DNA from: Rothia mucilaginosa
GTDB lineage: Bacteria; Actinomycetota; Actinomycetes; Actinomycetales; Micrococcaceae
Reading direction: 5' to 3'
Length of the DNA stretch: 64,000 nucleotides
NCBI RefSeq assembly: GCF_901875305.1
Contig: NZ_CABFLY010000007.1
Span: 1 to 64,000 of the forward strand
Shown here: one piece after another, positions 44,718 to 54,311 of the stretch
Layout of the letters: each line of letters begins with the position of its first letter
How positions within the stretch are numbered: position 1 is the stretch's first letter
Notes under the pieces: model-generated
What the model was told of the DNA's origin: nothing
Seen by the model: the letters and a program-made list of their open reading frames with translations, nothing else
Database searches by the model: none
Made by a program: the position numbers and the translations under genes

Positions 44718-47700
44718 TTAGGATGCGCTTGCGAGAGTACGCAGAGCCACCGAAACCACAGCCAGTCGCGGGTGACCGGTGACATCCGGAGCTGCCTCAG
44801 CAATCTCGTCAAGGATGCGGTCAATGTTACCCACGCGGGTCGGGTGGTTCTCAATCCAGCCAGCCAGAGCCTTCTGCGCACCATCGATAGTGGAGAAGTC
44901 GCCCTCGGTGCCCTCAGCCACGGACAGTGCAAGGCTTGCAGCGGTCTCGTAGAGGCTGCCGCGCATTGCCTGGCGTGCCAGAATCTCCCAACGGTCGCTA
45001 CGAGGCAGCTCGGTGATGAGGCCAAGCAGCTCGTCCACCTTGAAACGGTCATAGGTGGCGAAGTAGACCGGTGCCAGCGAGGTTGCCTCGAAATCGTGAT
45101 CGGCAGCCGAACGAATCACGTCCAGCAGGGCGTAACCCTCGAAGCCGCGAATCCAGATGACGATGAGTTCCTCGGGCAGGCCCCAAGCCTCGCCTGCGTC
45201 GCGCTTTGCACGGACGCGAGCGCGAGAAGTATCGGAGAGGTACTCGGGCAGGTTGCGGCGCATCTCGACGACGGAACCGAAGTTCTCGAGCAGCTCGGAA
45301 ATCGTTGCGCCAGCAACCACGCCACGCTCGGTGATGAACCAGCGAACAGCGCGGTCCAGTACACGCTGGTTGTCGCGTAGCACGGTGAACCATGCGTCCA
45401 GCGGGGTCTTCGGGGACAGCTCGCTGTGCAGCTTAGCGGCGGTGCCGAGCTCGAAGAGCTCACGGGCCACGATGAAGGCGCGGGCCACGGAGTCGATACC
45501 GACGTTGAACTCCTCCATGATGCGGTACGCGAAGGTGATGCCGCCGATGTTGACCAGCTCGTTGGCCACGCGGGTGCAGATGATTTCCTTACGCAGCGGG
45601 TGCGAGTCCAGGTGCTGGCCGAAGCGCTCGACCAGTGCTGCCGGGAAGTAGGTGCGCAGCACGCCTTCCAGGTAGGGGTCGTCGGCGAAGTCGGTCTGCT
45701 CCAGGGCGTGGGTGAGGTAAATCTTCACGTACGCAGCCAGGACAGCCAGCTCGGGGCGGGTCAGGCGGTCGCCGGTGGTCTCCAGACGCTCGTCCAGCTC
45801 CTCGTCGGTGGGCAGGAACTCGACGGCGCGGTTCAGGCCGGCGTGCTCCTCCAGGTCGTGCATGAGGCGCTTGTACAGGTTGGTGCCCAGGAAGGAACCG
45901 TGGAACTCGCCCTGCAGTAGCACGTTCTGGTCGACGTTGGTCTCGAGGACCTTACCGCCAACCTCGTCCTGCAGGGATTCGATGAAGGAAGCACGCTCCT
46001 CGCTGGAGAGCTCACCGCGAGCCACGAGGCGGTCCACCAGAATCTTGATGTTAACCTCGCGGTCACTGGTTTCCACACCTGCGGAGTTGTCGATAGCATC
46101 GGTGTTGAGGAGAACGCCGTTACGTGCAGCCTCGATGCGGCCCAGCTGGGTGAAGCCGAGGTTACCGCCCTCGCCCACAATCCTGGCGCGCAGGTCCTTA
46201 CCGTTGACGCGCAGTGCGTCGTTAGCCTTGTCGCCAACCTGTGCATTGGTCTCGGTGGAGGCCTTCACGTAAGTACCGATACCGCCGTTGTAAATCAGGT
46301 CAACCGGTGCCTTGAGGATGGCAGAAATCAGCTCGGCCGGTGCGAGCTCGGTGACGGACTCGTCCAGGCCCAGAACCTCGCGCACCTCGGGGGTGATCTC
46401 AATGGACTTCAGGCCGCGAGAGTACACGCCACCACCGGCGGAAATTAGCTCGCGGTTGTAATCCTGCCAGGAGGAACGGGGCAGGTTGTACAGGCGCTGA
46501 CGCTCCTGGAAGGAGACGGCTGCGTCCGGGGTCGGGTCCAGGAAGATATCGCGGTGGTCGAACGCTGCAACCAGGCGGGTTGCCTTGGAGCGGAGCAGGC
46601 CGTTACCGAACACGTCACCGGACATGTCACCAATACCGACAGCGGTGAACGCTTCGGTCTGAGCGTCGTGGCCGAGCTCGGCGAAGTGACGCTTGACGGA
46701 CTCCCAGGCACCGCGTGCGGTGATACCCATTGCCTTGTGGTCGTAACCGACGGAGCCGCCGGATGCGAAGGCGTCGCCCAGCCAGAAGCCGCGCTCGAGG
46801 CTGATTGCGTTCGCGGTGTCGGAGAATGCGGCGGTACCCTTGTCCGCTGCGACCACCAGGTAGTAGTCGTTCTCGTCGCGTGCGATGACGCCCTCAGGAC
46901 GCACGACGGTCTCGGAGCCGTCGGTGCCCACCGCAAGGTTGTCGGTGACGTCAAGCAGGGAGCGGATGAAGACCTTGTAGGATTCACGGCCCTCGGTGAT
47001 CCAGGCGTCGCGGTCCACGGCGGGGTCGGGTAGCTGCTTGGGGTAGAAGCCACCCTTCGCTCCGGTGGGGATAATGACGGCGTTCTTCACCATCTGAGCC
47101 TTAACCAGGCCCAGCACCTCGGTGCGGAAGTCGTCGCGGCGGTCGGACCAGCGCAGGCCACCTCGTGCGACATCGCCGAAGCGCAGGTGAACACCCTCAA
47201 CGCGCGGGGAGTAGACGAAAATCTCGAACTTGGGGCGGGGCAGGGGTGCGAAATCAATCTGCTGCGGTGCAACCTTGATGGCAAATGCCTCACGGCCCAG
47301 GTAAGCGTTAGTACGCAGGATAGCGCGAATTACCTTGCTCAGGGAGCGCAGGTAACGGTCAGCATCCAGGGTGGGGATCTTGTTCAGTTCCTCAACCAGG
47401 GCAGCCTCAAGATCTTCACGGCGTGCGTTGCGCTGCTCGTCGTTCAGGCCATTGTTCGGGTCGAAGCTGACGTTGAAGAACTCGACCAGGTGCTTGGTGA
47501 TGGCCGGGTTAGCAAGCAGAGTGTTCGACATGAACGAAGGAGTGTAACCCAGGCCCAGCTGAATCAGGTAGTGGTTTAGGGCACGGAACAGGCGGGCTTC
47601 CTGCCAGGTGAGGCCCTCAGAGAGAATCAGGCGGTCCAGGGTATCGGACTCGCGCTCACCGAGCAGGTAGGCGTTCAGGGCGTCCTCGTAAAGGGATGCG

Positions 47701-49610
47701 ACGGCGTTGGGGTCCACACCCTCGGGGAACTCTACTCCGAAGTCGTAGAGGTAGCCGTACTCTTCGCCGTCCTCAGGCTTGAACTCGTAGGGCTTCTGAT
47801 CCACAACGACCAGGCCCATGTTCTGCATCACCGGCAGGAGCTCGGTGAGGGTGTGAGGTGCGGACAGGTAGGTCTTCAGTCGGGTAGTGTTGGCTTCGCC
47901 TGCTTCAACCTTGATTGCGGCGGGCTTCTTGCCCGAGAGAGATTCAAGAATCACGATATCCTCGATTGCTTGTTCTACTGTGTAATCGGCTCGGTAAGCT
48001 GCGCTGCTTGCGTCGGCCCAGGCTGACGCGAGTCGGCGGCCTTCCGCACCGGGTTTCCATGCCTCAATGGCAGCTGCGGTGGCTTCCGCCCAGGAGCGAG
48101 TGACCTGCTGCATCTGCTTTTCGAGAGCTTGATGATCCGTGGTCGGCACATCGTTAGGGTTGGTGAGCCGAATACGGAAGAATAGGCGGGCCAGCGACGA
48201 GGAAGACAGGTACACCTCATAGTCGATGGCGCTTAAATCAAATTCCTGTCGGAATACCTGCTCGATGCGGTACCGCACGTCAGTGTTGTAGCGGTCGCGG
48301 GGCAGGTACACCACGGCGGTAATGAACCGGTTAAACCGGTCCGCGCGCAGGAAGAGGCGGGTCTTCCGGCGCTCCTCCAGGCCCATGATGCCGCTGAACG
48401 TCTCAGCCAACTCATTGACCGAGGCCTGCAACAGCTCCAGGCGCGGGTAGTCTTCCAGCGCCCCGAGCAGAGCCTTATCCGAGTAGGAGCCGGGGTGATA
48501 ACCCAGGCGGCGGCGCACCATGGCGATTCGCTCACGCACCAGGGGGGTCTCGATGGCGGGCAACGAGTAGGCCTGCCGGGTGAACAGGCCCAGAATCACG
48601 TACTCGCCGATGACGCGGCCGCTCATATCGAAGCGGCGCACCCCAATGTAGTCCAGGTAATCGTTGCGGGCTACAGTAGAGCGGGAGTTCGCCTTCGTGA
48701 TGTACACGGGGCGGGGAAAGAGGGCACGGTCCAGAGTGTCACCGGAGAGCTGGATGCGGCTCTTACCCTCCGTCGACCGCAGAATGCCGAGAGCGGATCC
48801 GGGGCGATCCACCAAGGCGATAGCGCCGGAAGTGCCGTCGAGCACGCGCTCCTTAACACCCATGAACACGAAGTTACCGCGGGTGAGCCAGTGCAGGAAG
48901 TCCTGAGCCACCTCCACGCGGGAGGCGGGCTCCACACCGCGCGGATTAGCGGCGTAGGATTCCTCGCCGTGGCCAAGGGTGGCGCCACGCAGCTCATACA
49001 TGGCCTGGGCGATATCGAAGACCGCGGCGACCATGCCATCCAGGTCGGTGTAGCAGGCACGCACGTCATCGAGCACGCGACGCACCTCGTGCTCCAGCAG
49101 GCGCAGGTCATCTTCACCCAGGTAGCGGGTCAGCCGAATCGCAATCCAGGACTCAATGGTGACCGTGGACCCTTCAGGCGCCCCCTCAGAAAGTTGCAGG
49201 GAGGGCATGCCGACTGCGGCTGTGTCGCCGCTGGCCAAGTTGGCCCGGGTACCGGTACCGCGCAGGCTGATGAGCTTGCCATCGGCATTACGCTCAGCCA
49301 AGAAAATGGGGTGGAAAATCGCCAGGAACCCACCGAAATGCGCCGAAAGGTAGGCGGTCAGGGAGCTCACGATGTGCGGCATGTCGTCGGTTGCGACGTA
49401 CAGCGTGGTGTTATAGTCGTCGTTGCGCGCAGCAACGATGGGTGTCTTAGAGGCGCGGATTTCAGCTAGCGCACGATGGGTGCGAGCCAAATCCTCTAAT
49501 TCTGCCGGAGTGAACTCTTCACGCTCATCGTCAGGACTGTTCAGAAAATACTGCTCGATCCATGCATCGGCGCCAGCGAAGCGTGCCATAGTCTTGTCAG
49601 TCATTGACAA
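44718..49610 (-). CDS. gdh: NAD-specific glutamate dehydrogenase, 180-kDa class
   Basis: 1630 residues, the typical size of the large GDH family known from Streptomyces and mycobacteria. It oxidises glutamate to 2-oxoglutarate with NAD+. The N-terminal about 700 residues contain ACT-like regulatory regions (for example GNFVFMGVKERVLDG and RAHNYLIQ-type helices). The catalytic domain, about 800-1250, has RGGLRWSDRRDDFRTEVLGL, IIPTGAKGGFYPK (substrate lysine) and GIGDMSGDVFGNGLL. The C-terminal part is helical. The start may be TTG 49610, five bases after GGAGG, or the ATG two codons later. In mycobacteria this enzyme is controlled by GarA; no garA is in the window. Confidence 0.95.
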   Translation of the reverse strand: MSMTDKTMARFAGADAWIEQYFLNSPDDEREEFTPAELEDLARTHRALAEIRASKTPIVAARNDDYNTTLYVATDDMPHIVSSLTAYLSAHFGGFLAIFHPIFLAERNADGKLISLRGTGTRANLASGDTAAVGMPSLQLSEGAPEGSTVTIESWIAIRLTRYLGEDDLRLLEHEVRRVLDDVRACYTDLDGMVAAVFDIAQAMYELRGATLGHGEESYAANPRGVEPASRVEVAQDFLHWLTRGNFVFMGVKERVLDGTSGAIALVDRPGSALGILRSTEGKSRIQLSGDTLDRALFPRPVYITKANSRSTVARNDYLDYIGVRRFDMSGRVIGEYVILGLFTRQAYSLPAIETPLVRERIAMVRRRLGYHPGSYSDKALLGALEDYPRLELLQASVNELAETFSGIMGLEERRKTRLFLRADRFNRFITAVVYLPRDRYNTDVRYRIEQVFRQEFDLSAIDYEVYLSSSSLARLFFRIRLTNPNDVPTTDHQALEKQMQQVTRSWAEATAAAIEAWKPGAEGRRLASAWADASSAAYRADYTVEQAIEDIVILESLSGKKPAAIKVEAGEANTTRLKTYLSAPHTLTELLPVMQNMGLVVVDQKPYEFKPEDGEEYGYLYDFGVEFPEGVDPNAVASLYEDALNAYLLGERESDTLDRLILSEGLTWQEARLFRALNHYLIQLGLGYTPSFMSNTLLANPAITKHLVEFFNVSFDPNNGLNDEQRNARREDLEAALVEELNKIPTLDADRYLRSLSKVIRAILRTNAYLGREAFAIKVAPQQIDFAPLPRPKFEIFVYSPRVEGVHLRFGDVARGGLRWSDRRDDFRTEVLGLVKAQMVKNAVIIPTGAKGGFYPKQLPDPAVDRDAWITEGRESYKVFIRSLLDVTDNLAVGTDGSETVVRPEGVIARDENDYYLVVAADKGTAAFSDTANAISLERGFWLGDAFASGGSVGYDHKAMGITARGAWESVKRHFAELGHDAQTEAFTAVGIGDMSGDVFGNGLLRSKATRLVAAFDHRDIFLDPTPDAAVSFQERQRLYNLPRSSWQDYNRELISAGGGVYSRGLKSIEITPEVREVLGLDESVTELAPAELISAILKAPVDLIYNGGIGTYVKASTETNAQVGDKANDALRVNGKDLRARIVGEGGNLGFTQLGRIEAARNGVLLNTDAIDNSAGVETSDREVNIKILVDRLVARGELSSEERASFIESLQDEVGGKVLETNVDQNVLLQGEFHGSFLGTNLYKRLMHDLEEHAGLNRAVEFLPTDEELDERLETTGDRLTRPELAVLAAYVKIYLTHALEQTDFADDPYLEGVLRTYFPAALVERFGQHLDSHPLRKEIICTRVANELVNIGGITFAYRIMEEFNVGIDSVARAFIVARELFELGTAAKLHSELSPKTPLDAWFTVLRDNQRVLDRAVRWFITERGVVAGATISELLENFGSVVEMRRNLPEYLSDTSRARVRAKRDAGEAWGLPEELIVIWIRGFEGYALLDVIRSAADHDFEATSLAPVYFATYDRFKVDELLGLITELPRSDRWEILARQAMRGSLYETAASLALSVAEGTEGDFSTIDGAQKALAGWIENHPTRVGNIDRILDEIAEAAPDVTGHPRLAVVSVALRTLASAS

Positions 49611-49930
49611 TCTATCCTCCGAAGGTAGGTATCACTTCACTGTGACGGTGTCTGTGCAACTCCGCGCAGGTCACGCGGTCTGCACCGCCCAAATGGGCTA
49701 TCTCCAGCTTATACCCTTACGGTGAAGATGTCAGATATATTCGCTATATTCGCTCGACGGGGCCAAAATCTTATCGGAAAATACTCGTTCTGCAGCCTTC
49801 AACCACCCGAATATAGAGCCTGGCGGGGTGGTTCGGTGAAGCCACCCCATGAAGTAACCCTGCGAAGTTGCTCGGTGAATTTGTTGGGGACCCGGTTCCC
49901 TCACCCGGCGCCGACCCGTAGAGTGAAACC
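49611..49930. other. Divergent promoter region (gdh / quinate-shikimate dehydrogenase)
   Basis: About 320 bp without a gene. An inverted repeat GGGGTGGTTC/GAAGCCACCCC (49825-49848) lies 83 bp before the dehydrogenase start and could be an operator. TAGAGT (49919-49924) lies six bases before the ATG. Confidence 0.5.
49919..49924 (+). promoter_or_regulatory. -10 element of a leaderless dehydrogenase transcript
   Basis: TAGAGT ends six bases before the ATG at 49931 and no Shine-Dalgarno intervenes. The same TAGAnT-six-ATG layout is seen at the TetR gene. Confidence 0.5.
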
Positions 49931-50845
49931 ATGAGTTTGCGTACTGAATCTTTCCTGGTGGGCCTCATTGGTGACGGCATCACCTCCTCCCTCACCCCTC
50001 CCATGCACGAGGCGGAAGCGGACGCACACGGGGTGCGTTACCTGTACCGCCCCGTCGACCTGGACGCGCTGGGCCTGGACGGCGCCTCCGCACCGGCACT
50101 ATTGGACGCGGCGGCGCTACTCGGCTTTAACGCTTTCAACATCACGCACCCGTGCAAGCAGTCGGTCATGGAGCACCTGCACGAGCTTTCGGATGCGGCA
50201 CGCGCCCTGGGCGCGGTCAATTGCGTGGTGATTGGTGAGGACGGCAGCTTCTACGGCGATAACACGGACTATTCGGGGTTCATTGCGGGTCTGAAGCGCG
50301 GCCTGCCGCAGGTGGCGGAGGATCCGGCGCGCCTGGAGCACGTGGTGCAGCTGGGTGCTGGCGGTGCCGGTAGTGCCACGGCGTACGCGCTGTGCCGCTT
50401 GGGGGTGCGCCACCTGAGCCTCTTTGAGTGTGACGCGGCGAAGGCGCAGGGGCTTGCGGAGCAGCTGAGTGAGCTCTTCCCGCAAACCCGGGTCGAGGTG
50501 CTGAGCGACGATGAGCACTTGATTGAAGCTCTACTGGAGGCTCAGGGTTTGGTGAACGCAACCCCGGTGGGTATGCACGTGCATCCGGGTATGCCGTTGA
50601 GCGAGTCGGTGCAGACTGCCGGGGTGTTGCGTGAGGGCCTGTGGGTTGCGGATGTCATCTACCTGCCGCAAGAGACGCAGCTGGTACGCGCGGCGCGTGC
50701 CGCCGGGTGCGAGGTGATGACGGGCGGCTACATGGCGGTGGGTCAGGCGGTGGATGCGTTCCGCCTCTTTACCGGACTGGAACCGAATGCGGAACATATG
50801 GCGGCACATTTTGAGGCGCTGATTGCCGCTCAGCAGGGGGTTTAG
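49931..50845 (+). CDS. aroE: Quinate/shikimate dehydrogenase
   Basis: 304 residues of the shikimate dehydrogenase family. The substrate motif reads FNITHPCKQSV (catalytic Lys76), unlike NVTIPHK of anabolic AroE, and is followed by NTDYSG (Asp113). The THPCK form is that of the NAD-dependent quinate/shikimate dehydrogenase of Corynebacterium. LGAGGAGSAT (141-150) binds the dinucleotide. It can oxidise shikimate or quinate, or reduce 3-dehydroshikimate. A MHS-family transporter converges from the right, supporting catabolic use of these hydroaromatic acids. Confidence 0.85.
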   Translation: MSLRTESFLVGLIGDGITSSLTPPMHEAEADAHGVRYLYRPVDLDALGLDGASAPALLDAAALLGFNAFNITHPCKQSVMEHLHELSDAARALGAVNCVVIGEDGSFYGDNTDYSGFIAGLKRGLPQVAEDPARLEHVVQLGAGGAGSATAYALCRLGVRHLSLFECDAAKAQGLAEQLSELFPQTRVEVLSDDEHLIEALLEAQGLVNATPVGMHVHPGMPLSESVQTAGVLREGLWVADVIYLPQETQLVRAARAAGCEVMTGGYMAVGQAVDAFRLFTGLEPNAEHMAAHFEALIAAQQGV

Positions 50846-50868
50846 ACAACCATATACAAGTCACACAC

Positions 50869-50905
50869 AGGTAGGGCTGGATAGGTATTCTATCCAGGCC
50901 CACCT
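50869..50905. terminator. Imperfect terminator hairpin
   Basis: 15-base arms (AGGTAGGGCTGGATA with TATCCAGGCCCACCT), two or three mismatches, between convergent genes; AT-rich sequence follows. Confidence 0.55.
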
Positions 50906-50939
50906 ATATTTATTCTATATACGGAATATATTGTTTGGG

Positions 50940-52232
50940 TTATGCATCCAGCTCAGCCAGGGACTTCTTATACCCCTCACGAGCCGTCAGCGCACCCAAC
51001 GCCACGAGCACACACATGGCGACCGTGAACACGGCGGGCAGCACCGCGTTATGCAGATTAGCACCGGCAAGGCTGGTCGCCACGGCGGGGGCGACGCCTC
51101 CAGAAATTGCGAAGCCAATCTGGGTGCCCAGCGCCAGGCCGGTCACGCGCACGCGGGTCGGGAACATCTCGGCGTAGAAGGCGGGCCACACGCCGTTCGC
51201 CATGGAGTAAAGCGCACCGTGCATGAGCACGCCGTAGGCGAAGATACCTCCCCAGTTACCCTCGGTAATCGCGCCGAGGTACAGGAACATCACCAGGGAG
51301 GAAGCCACCGCACCGGTCATGAACACGGGCTTACGACCGATCCGGTCGGCGAGCATCGCGGCGAGCGGAATCGCAATCAGGCCGAGGGTGTTGGAGGCGA
51401 CCGGCACCAGCAGCATGGTGCTGCGGTCAAGGCCGTAACCCTTGGTGGCGAAGGAGAGCGCGAAGGTTGTGAAGACCATGTTCACGGTGTTGACCATGGC
51501 GCATACGGCGATGGTGAGTACGGCGCGCTTGTGGTGTTTGAAGACCAGCTTGAGCGGGGATTCGGTGAGCTTTTCGCGCTGCAGGTAGGCGGGCGGCTCG
51601 GAGAGGGTGCGGCGAATCAACCAGGCGGTCACCACCACGAAGGCGGAGAGCCAGAAGGGTACGCGCCAGCCCCAGCTGAGTAGGTGTTCGTCCGGCAGGG
51701 CGGCGAAGGGGATGAACACGGCGGTCGCTAGTAGCGAGCCGAACTGGGTGCCTTGCAGGGTCCAGCTGGTCGTAAAGGCGCGCTGATGCTCGTTGGCGTG
51801 TTCCAGGGAGATGGAGATGGAGCTTGCCTGCTCACCGGCGGCGGAGAGGCCCTGAAGCATACGGCAGGCCACCAGTAGGGTGGGGGCCAGAATGCCCGCC
51901 TGGCTGTAGGTCGGCAGGCAGCCGATGGAGAAGGTGGCGCTGCCCATCAGGAAGAGGGTGAGCATGAGGACGAATCGGCGGCCATAGCGGTCACCGAGGG
52001 GTCCAACGATCATGGCACCGAAGGGGCGCACAACGTAGGCGACACCCACAACGACCATGGATTTGAGGATGCCGATGGCGGCGGTGTCTTCGGGGAAGAA
52101 GATGCGGTTGAGCACGATGGCCGCGGCGGTGCCGTAGACGGCGAAGTCGTAGTATTCGAGGGCGGAGCCTATCCAGCTGGCGAGGGCGGCTCGTCGTGGT
52201 GATCGGGCGGGCGCGTCGGTGCGTCGGCTCAT
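50940..52232 (-). CDS. MFS transporter, metabolite:H+ symporter (MHS) family
   Basis: 430 residues from ATG 52232, selected for AAGGAG upstream; the frame is open further back without a site. Twelve helices. GSALEYYDFAVYGTAAAIV in helix 1, GPLGDRYGRRFVLM in loop 2-3 and RMLQGLSAAGEQASS in helix 4 are MHS-family features, shared by ShiA, ProP and related symporters. Next to a quinate/shikimate dehydrogenase, shikimate or quinate is the best guess for its substrate, but the sequence alone does not prove it. Confidence 0.85.
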   Translation of the reverse strand: MSRRTDAPARSPRRAALASWIGSALEYYDFAVYGTAAAIVLNRIFFPEDTAAIGILKSMVVVGVAYVVRPFGAMIVGPLGDRYGRRFVLMLTLFLMGSATFSIGCLPTYSQAGILAPTLLVACRMLQGLSAAGEQASSISISLEHANEHQRAFTTSWTLQGTQFGSLLATAVFIPFAALPDEHLLSWGWRVPFWLSAFVVVTAWLIRRTLSEPPAYLQREKLTESPLKLVFKHHKRAVLTIAVCAMVNTVNMVFTTFALSFATKGYGLDRSTMLLVPVASNTLGLIAIPLAAMLADRIGRKPVFMTGAVASSLVMFLYLGAITEGNWGGIFAYGVLMHGALYSMANGVWPAFYAEMFPTRVRVTGLALGTQIGFAISGGVAPAVATSLAGANLHNAVLPAVFTVAMCVLVALGALTAREGYKKSLAELDA

Positions 52233-52626
52233 GGGTGGCTCCTTCGGTGGTGTACCCGTTGGGAGGGGCGGGGTCGCCTGTGGGCGGCCCGTGCGGTCTG
52301 TCAATGTGCCCTTCCAGTGTAGGGAGCGCACCACCTGTTTTCCATAGGTTAACCTAAGTTCCCAGGGTTTGAAGTAGGAAGAAATACGGAGACCAGGTGA
52401 ATGATAAAGAAATTTGTAATTTCAAAAAATACGCGACAGGACTTTCGCACCCCAACCCCGTAAAGTGAATATCACCTCGGCAGGAGTGTGCCTGCTGAGC
52501 AATCATGCCGACCAGGATAAAGCTGGTCGGCGTTTTTAGTGTCCAATTCATTTGCGGTAGCCCCGCACTATGGACTTCCCGGGAGGTTCATGGTGTGGGG
52601 CTACTGCCTTTCCGAAAGGATTTGCT
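52233..52626. other. Region before the endolysin gene with hairpins
   Basis: About 390 bp without a gene. GCCGACCAG/CTGGTCGGC (52507-52515, 52523-52531) followed by GTTTTTA is a rightward terminator with no obvious gene before it. GGCAGG/CCTGC near 52480-52493 precedes it, so a small untranslated RNA is possible. GTAGCCCCGCAC/GTGTGGGGCTAC (52557-52606) is a second long-loop stem, and AAGGA before the endolysin ATG follows. Confidence 0.5.
52507..52538 (+). terminator. Orphan rightward terminator
   Basis: A perfect 9-base GC stem, a 7-base loop and a T5 run. It has no protein-coding gene on the same strand within 1.6 kb upstream, which hints at a short non-coding transcript or a deleted phage gene. 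Confidence 0.7.
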
Positions 52627-53277
52627 ATGTCCAAGATTGATCAGGCTATCGCATGGATGGAGCAGCGTAAGGGTCATGTAACCTACTCTATGAGCTACCG
52701 CATGGGCCCGAATTCCTATGATTGCTCATCTGCTGTTTACTTTGCACTGCGAGAAGCTGGCCTACTTCCCTCCAATATTGCGATTGGTAATACCGAGACG
52801 CTCTTCCACGATTTGGAGAGTAACGGCTGGACTCAGGTTCACCCGGATGCATCGGGTAATTATCCGGCGCGACGTGGTGATGTGTTTATTTGGGGTCGCC
52901 GTGGATACACCAACGGCGCAGCGGGTCACACCGGCATTTTCTACGATGACCACGACACGATTATCCACTGCAACGCTGGACACAATGGCATTTCTATCAA
53001 TCCGCACGACACGATTTGGTTGTACAACGGTTCTCCCGCAATCACGATTTATCGTCCCCCTGCAGAAGTGAACGAAGAAGAGGTTATCTATCGTGCTGCC
53101 AAGAATGCAATGAATGCAATCTATGACGAAGCTTTCATCCGCAAGGGAGAGCTCGCAGAAAAGGCATTCGGCAACCGCGTCACTGGCCTGCGCGGCGTGA
53201 TTCACTGGTTTGACAACTCCATGTTGTACCTTCAGCAGCGTCTCGACGAGGCAGAAAAAGCCGTGCGTGCGCTCTAG
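52627..53277 (+). CDS. Phage-type endolysin (Amidase_5 / NlpC-P60-like) with C-terminal domain
   Basis: 216 residues from ATG 52627 with GAAAGGA upstream. Residues 1-150 are a papain-like peptidoglycan hydrolase. NSYDCSSAVYFALREAG places the nucleophile at Cys33, and GAAGHTGIFYDDHDTIIH supplies the histidine. This is the pattern of the bacteriophage peptidoglycan hydrolase family. The last about 60 residues (YRAAKNAMNAIYDEAFIRKG, FGNRVTGLRGVIHWFDNSML) form a separate domain that recurs as the stand-alone protein at 55107. No signal peptide, as expected for an endolysin used with a holin. Confidence 0.85.
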   Translation: MSKIDQAIAWMEQRKGHVTYSMSYRMGPNSYDCSSAVYFALREAGLLPSNIAIGNTETLFHDLESNGWTQVHPDASGNYPARRGDVFIWGRRGYTNGAAGHTGIFYDDHDTIIHCNAGHNGISINPHDTIWLYNGSPAITIYRPPAEVNEEEVIYRAAKNAMNAIYDEAFIRKGELAEKAFGNRVTGLRGVIHWFDNSMLYLQQRLDEAEKAVRAL

Positions 53278-53315
53278 TTAGATTTATCTACTGGAACAAA
53301 AGAGATAACCATCAG

Positions 53316-53355
53316 GGTGTTTGGGGTAGGATCCCTAGACCCTACCCCAAACACC
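53316..53355 (+). terminator. Terminator after the endolysin gene
   Basis: A perfect 15-base stem (GGTGTTTGGGGTAGG with its complement) and a 10-base loop, 40 bp past the stop codon. Confidence 0.75.
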
Positions 53356-53476
53356 TATAAGACTTTAAATATATCGCATTCACTAGATTACAAAATTTCA
53401 CCTAATGAATATTTACCGATAAATAAACCAGTATAAGTTGATTTATCAATCAAATATCCTCATCTACCTTCAAATA

Positions 53477-53488
53477 CCCCCCCCCCCC
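53477..53488. repeat. C12 homopolymer tract before a zinc-ribbon gene
   Basis: Twelve consecutive C residues in AT-rich DNA, 84 bp before the ATG at 53572. Tracts of this length slip during replication. Its position is compatible with spacing effects on a promoter. An AT-rich stretch with TTTACA and TAATAT-like elements follows. Confidence 0.6.
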
Positions 53489-53571
53489 ATGACCTAATAT
53501 TAAAGGACGATTTAGAACATTGAAAAGTATCTGTTTACACTTTTGACTAGGCATAATATTCAGGAGAAACC

Positions 53572-54267
53572 ATGAAACACCTACCCCGCCCCTGCGCAGG
53601 ATGCAGGGAGCCAACCAGTTCCTATAGAGAGGATTGCCGCACCTGCCAGGCGCGGCGCCGTGCTATACAGACACACGATAGCCCTTATCTAACACAGGGG
53701 CATTCAATATGCCCCCGGTGTTGGCGTACGGCAGGTCTCCCCCTACCGGCAAGTAGCGTACGCCCGGAAAACTACGGGCAACCGCTCGTAATAGAGAATC
53801 AGTGGAATCCTATCTATTCCATCTGTCGTGCATGTATTCACGCTCCACGAGGCACCGTCCCTCTTGATTCACCTCGGGTCTATCTTCCTGTCAACCCTAG
53901 AGCTCGACGAACTTCAAAGCAACGAATTTACCCTTCGCGAGCAAATCCGGTTCTTTTTCTTGCGCTTTCTCATTGCACGCGTTGCGAGAAACCAATAGAT
54001 GCGGATTCTCGACATGCCGGGCATCCTTTGTGCCGCAAGCACTACCGGCAATTGAAGCGACAGAACGAGCACCAGGACACTGAAGTAAATCCAATCGGTA
54101 AGAAGAACAAACAGGGTGAATTGGTCGTCCATGATGCCAGCCTAGCATCATTCCTACACGCACGGAGAAAGCGTCTGTCACATGCTTCAGCTTCGCTGCC
54201 ACGAAGCAGAAGCAGAGCAAATCAATGTATGACCAATACTATGGTCCGTACACCTTCCGCCCTGTAG
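53572..54267 (+). CDS. Cys-rich zinc-ribbon hypothetical protein (phage remnant)
   Basis: 231 residues with three cysteine/histidine clusters: CAGC...CRTC (about 8-24), ICPRCW...ICRAC (about 46-87) and HCTRCEKP with CRKH (about 134-156). Each could bind zinc. The last 70 residues are basic and Ser-rich and probably disordered. CAGGAG precedes the ATG. GC content and codon use are less extreme than in neighbouring metabolic genes, consistent with phage origin. Possibly a DNA- or RNA-binding protein; no family was recognised. Confidence 0.65.
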   Translation: MKHLPRPCAGCREPTSSYREDCRTCQARRRAIQTHDSPYLTQGHSICPRCWRTAGLPLPASSVRPENYGQPLVIENQWNPIYSICRACIHAPRGTVPLDSPRVYLPVNPRARRTSKQRIYPSRANPVLFLALSHCTRCEKPIDADSRHAGHPLCRKHYRQLKRQNEHQDTEVNPIGKKNKQGELVVHDASLASFLHARRKRLSHASASLPRSRSRANQCMTNTMVRTPSAL

Positions 54268-54311
54268 CGGATATCAATAATTCACTCATTTAACAGAGAG
54301 GCTACATCATT

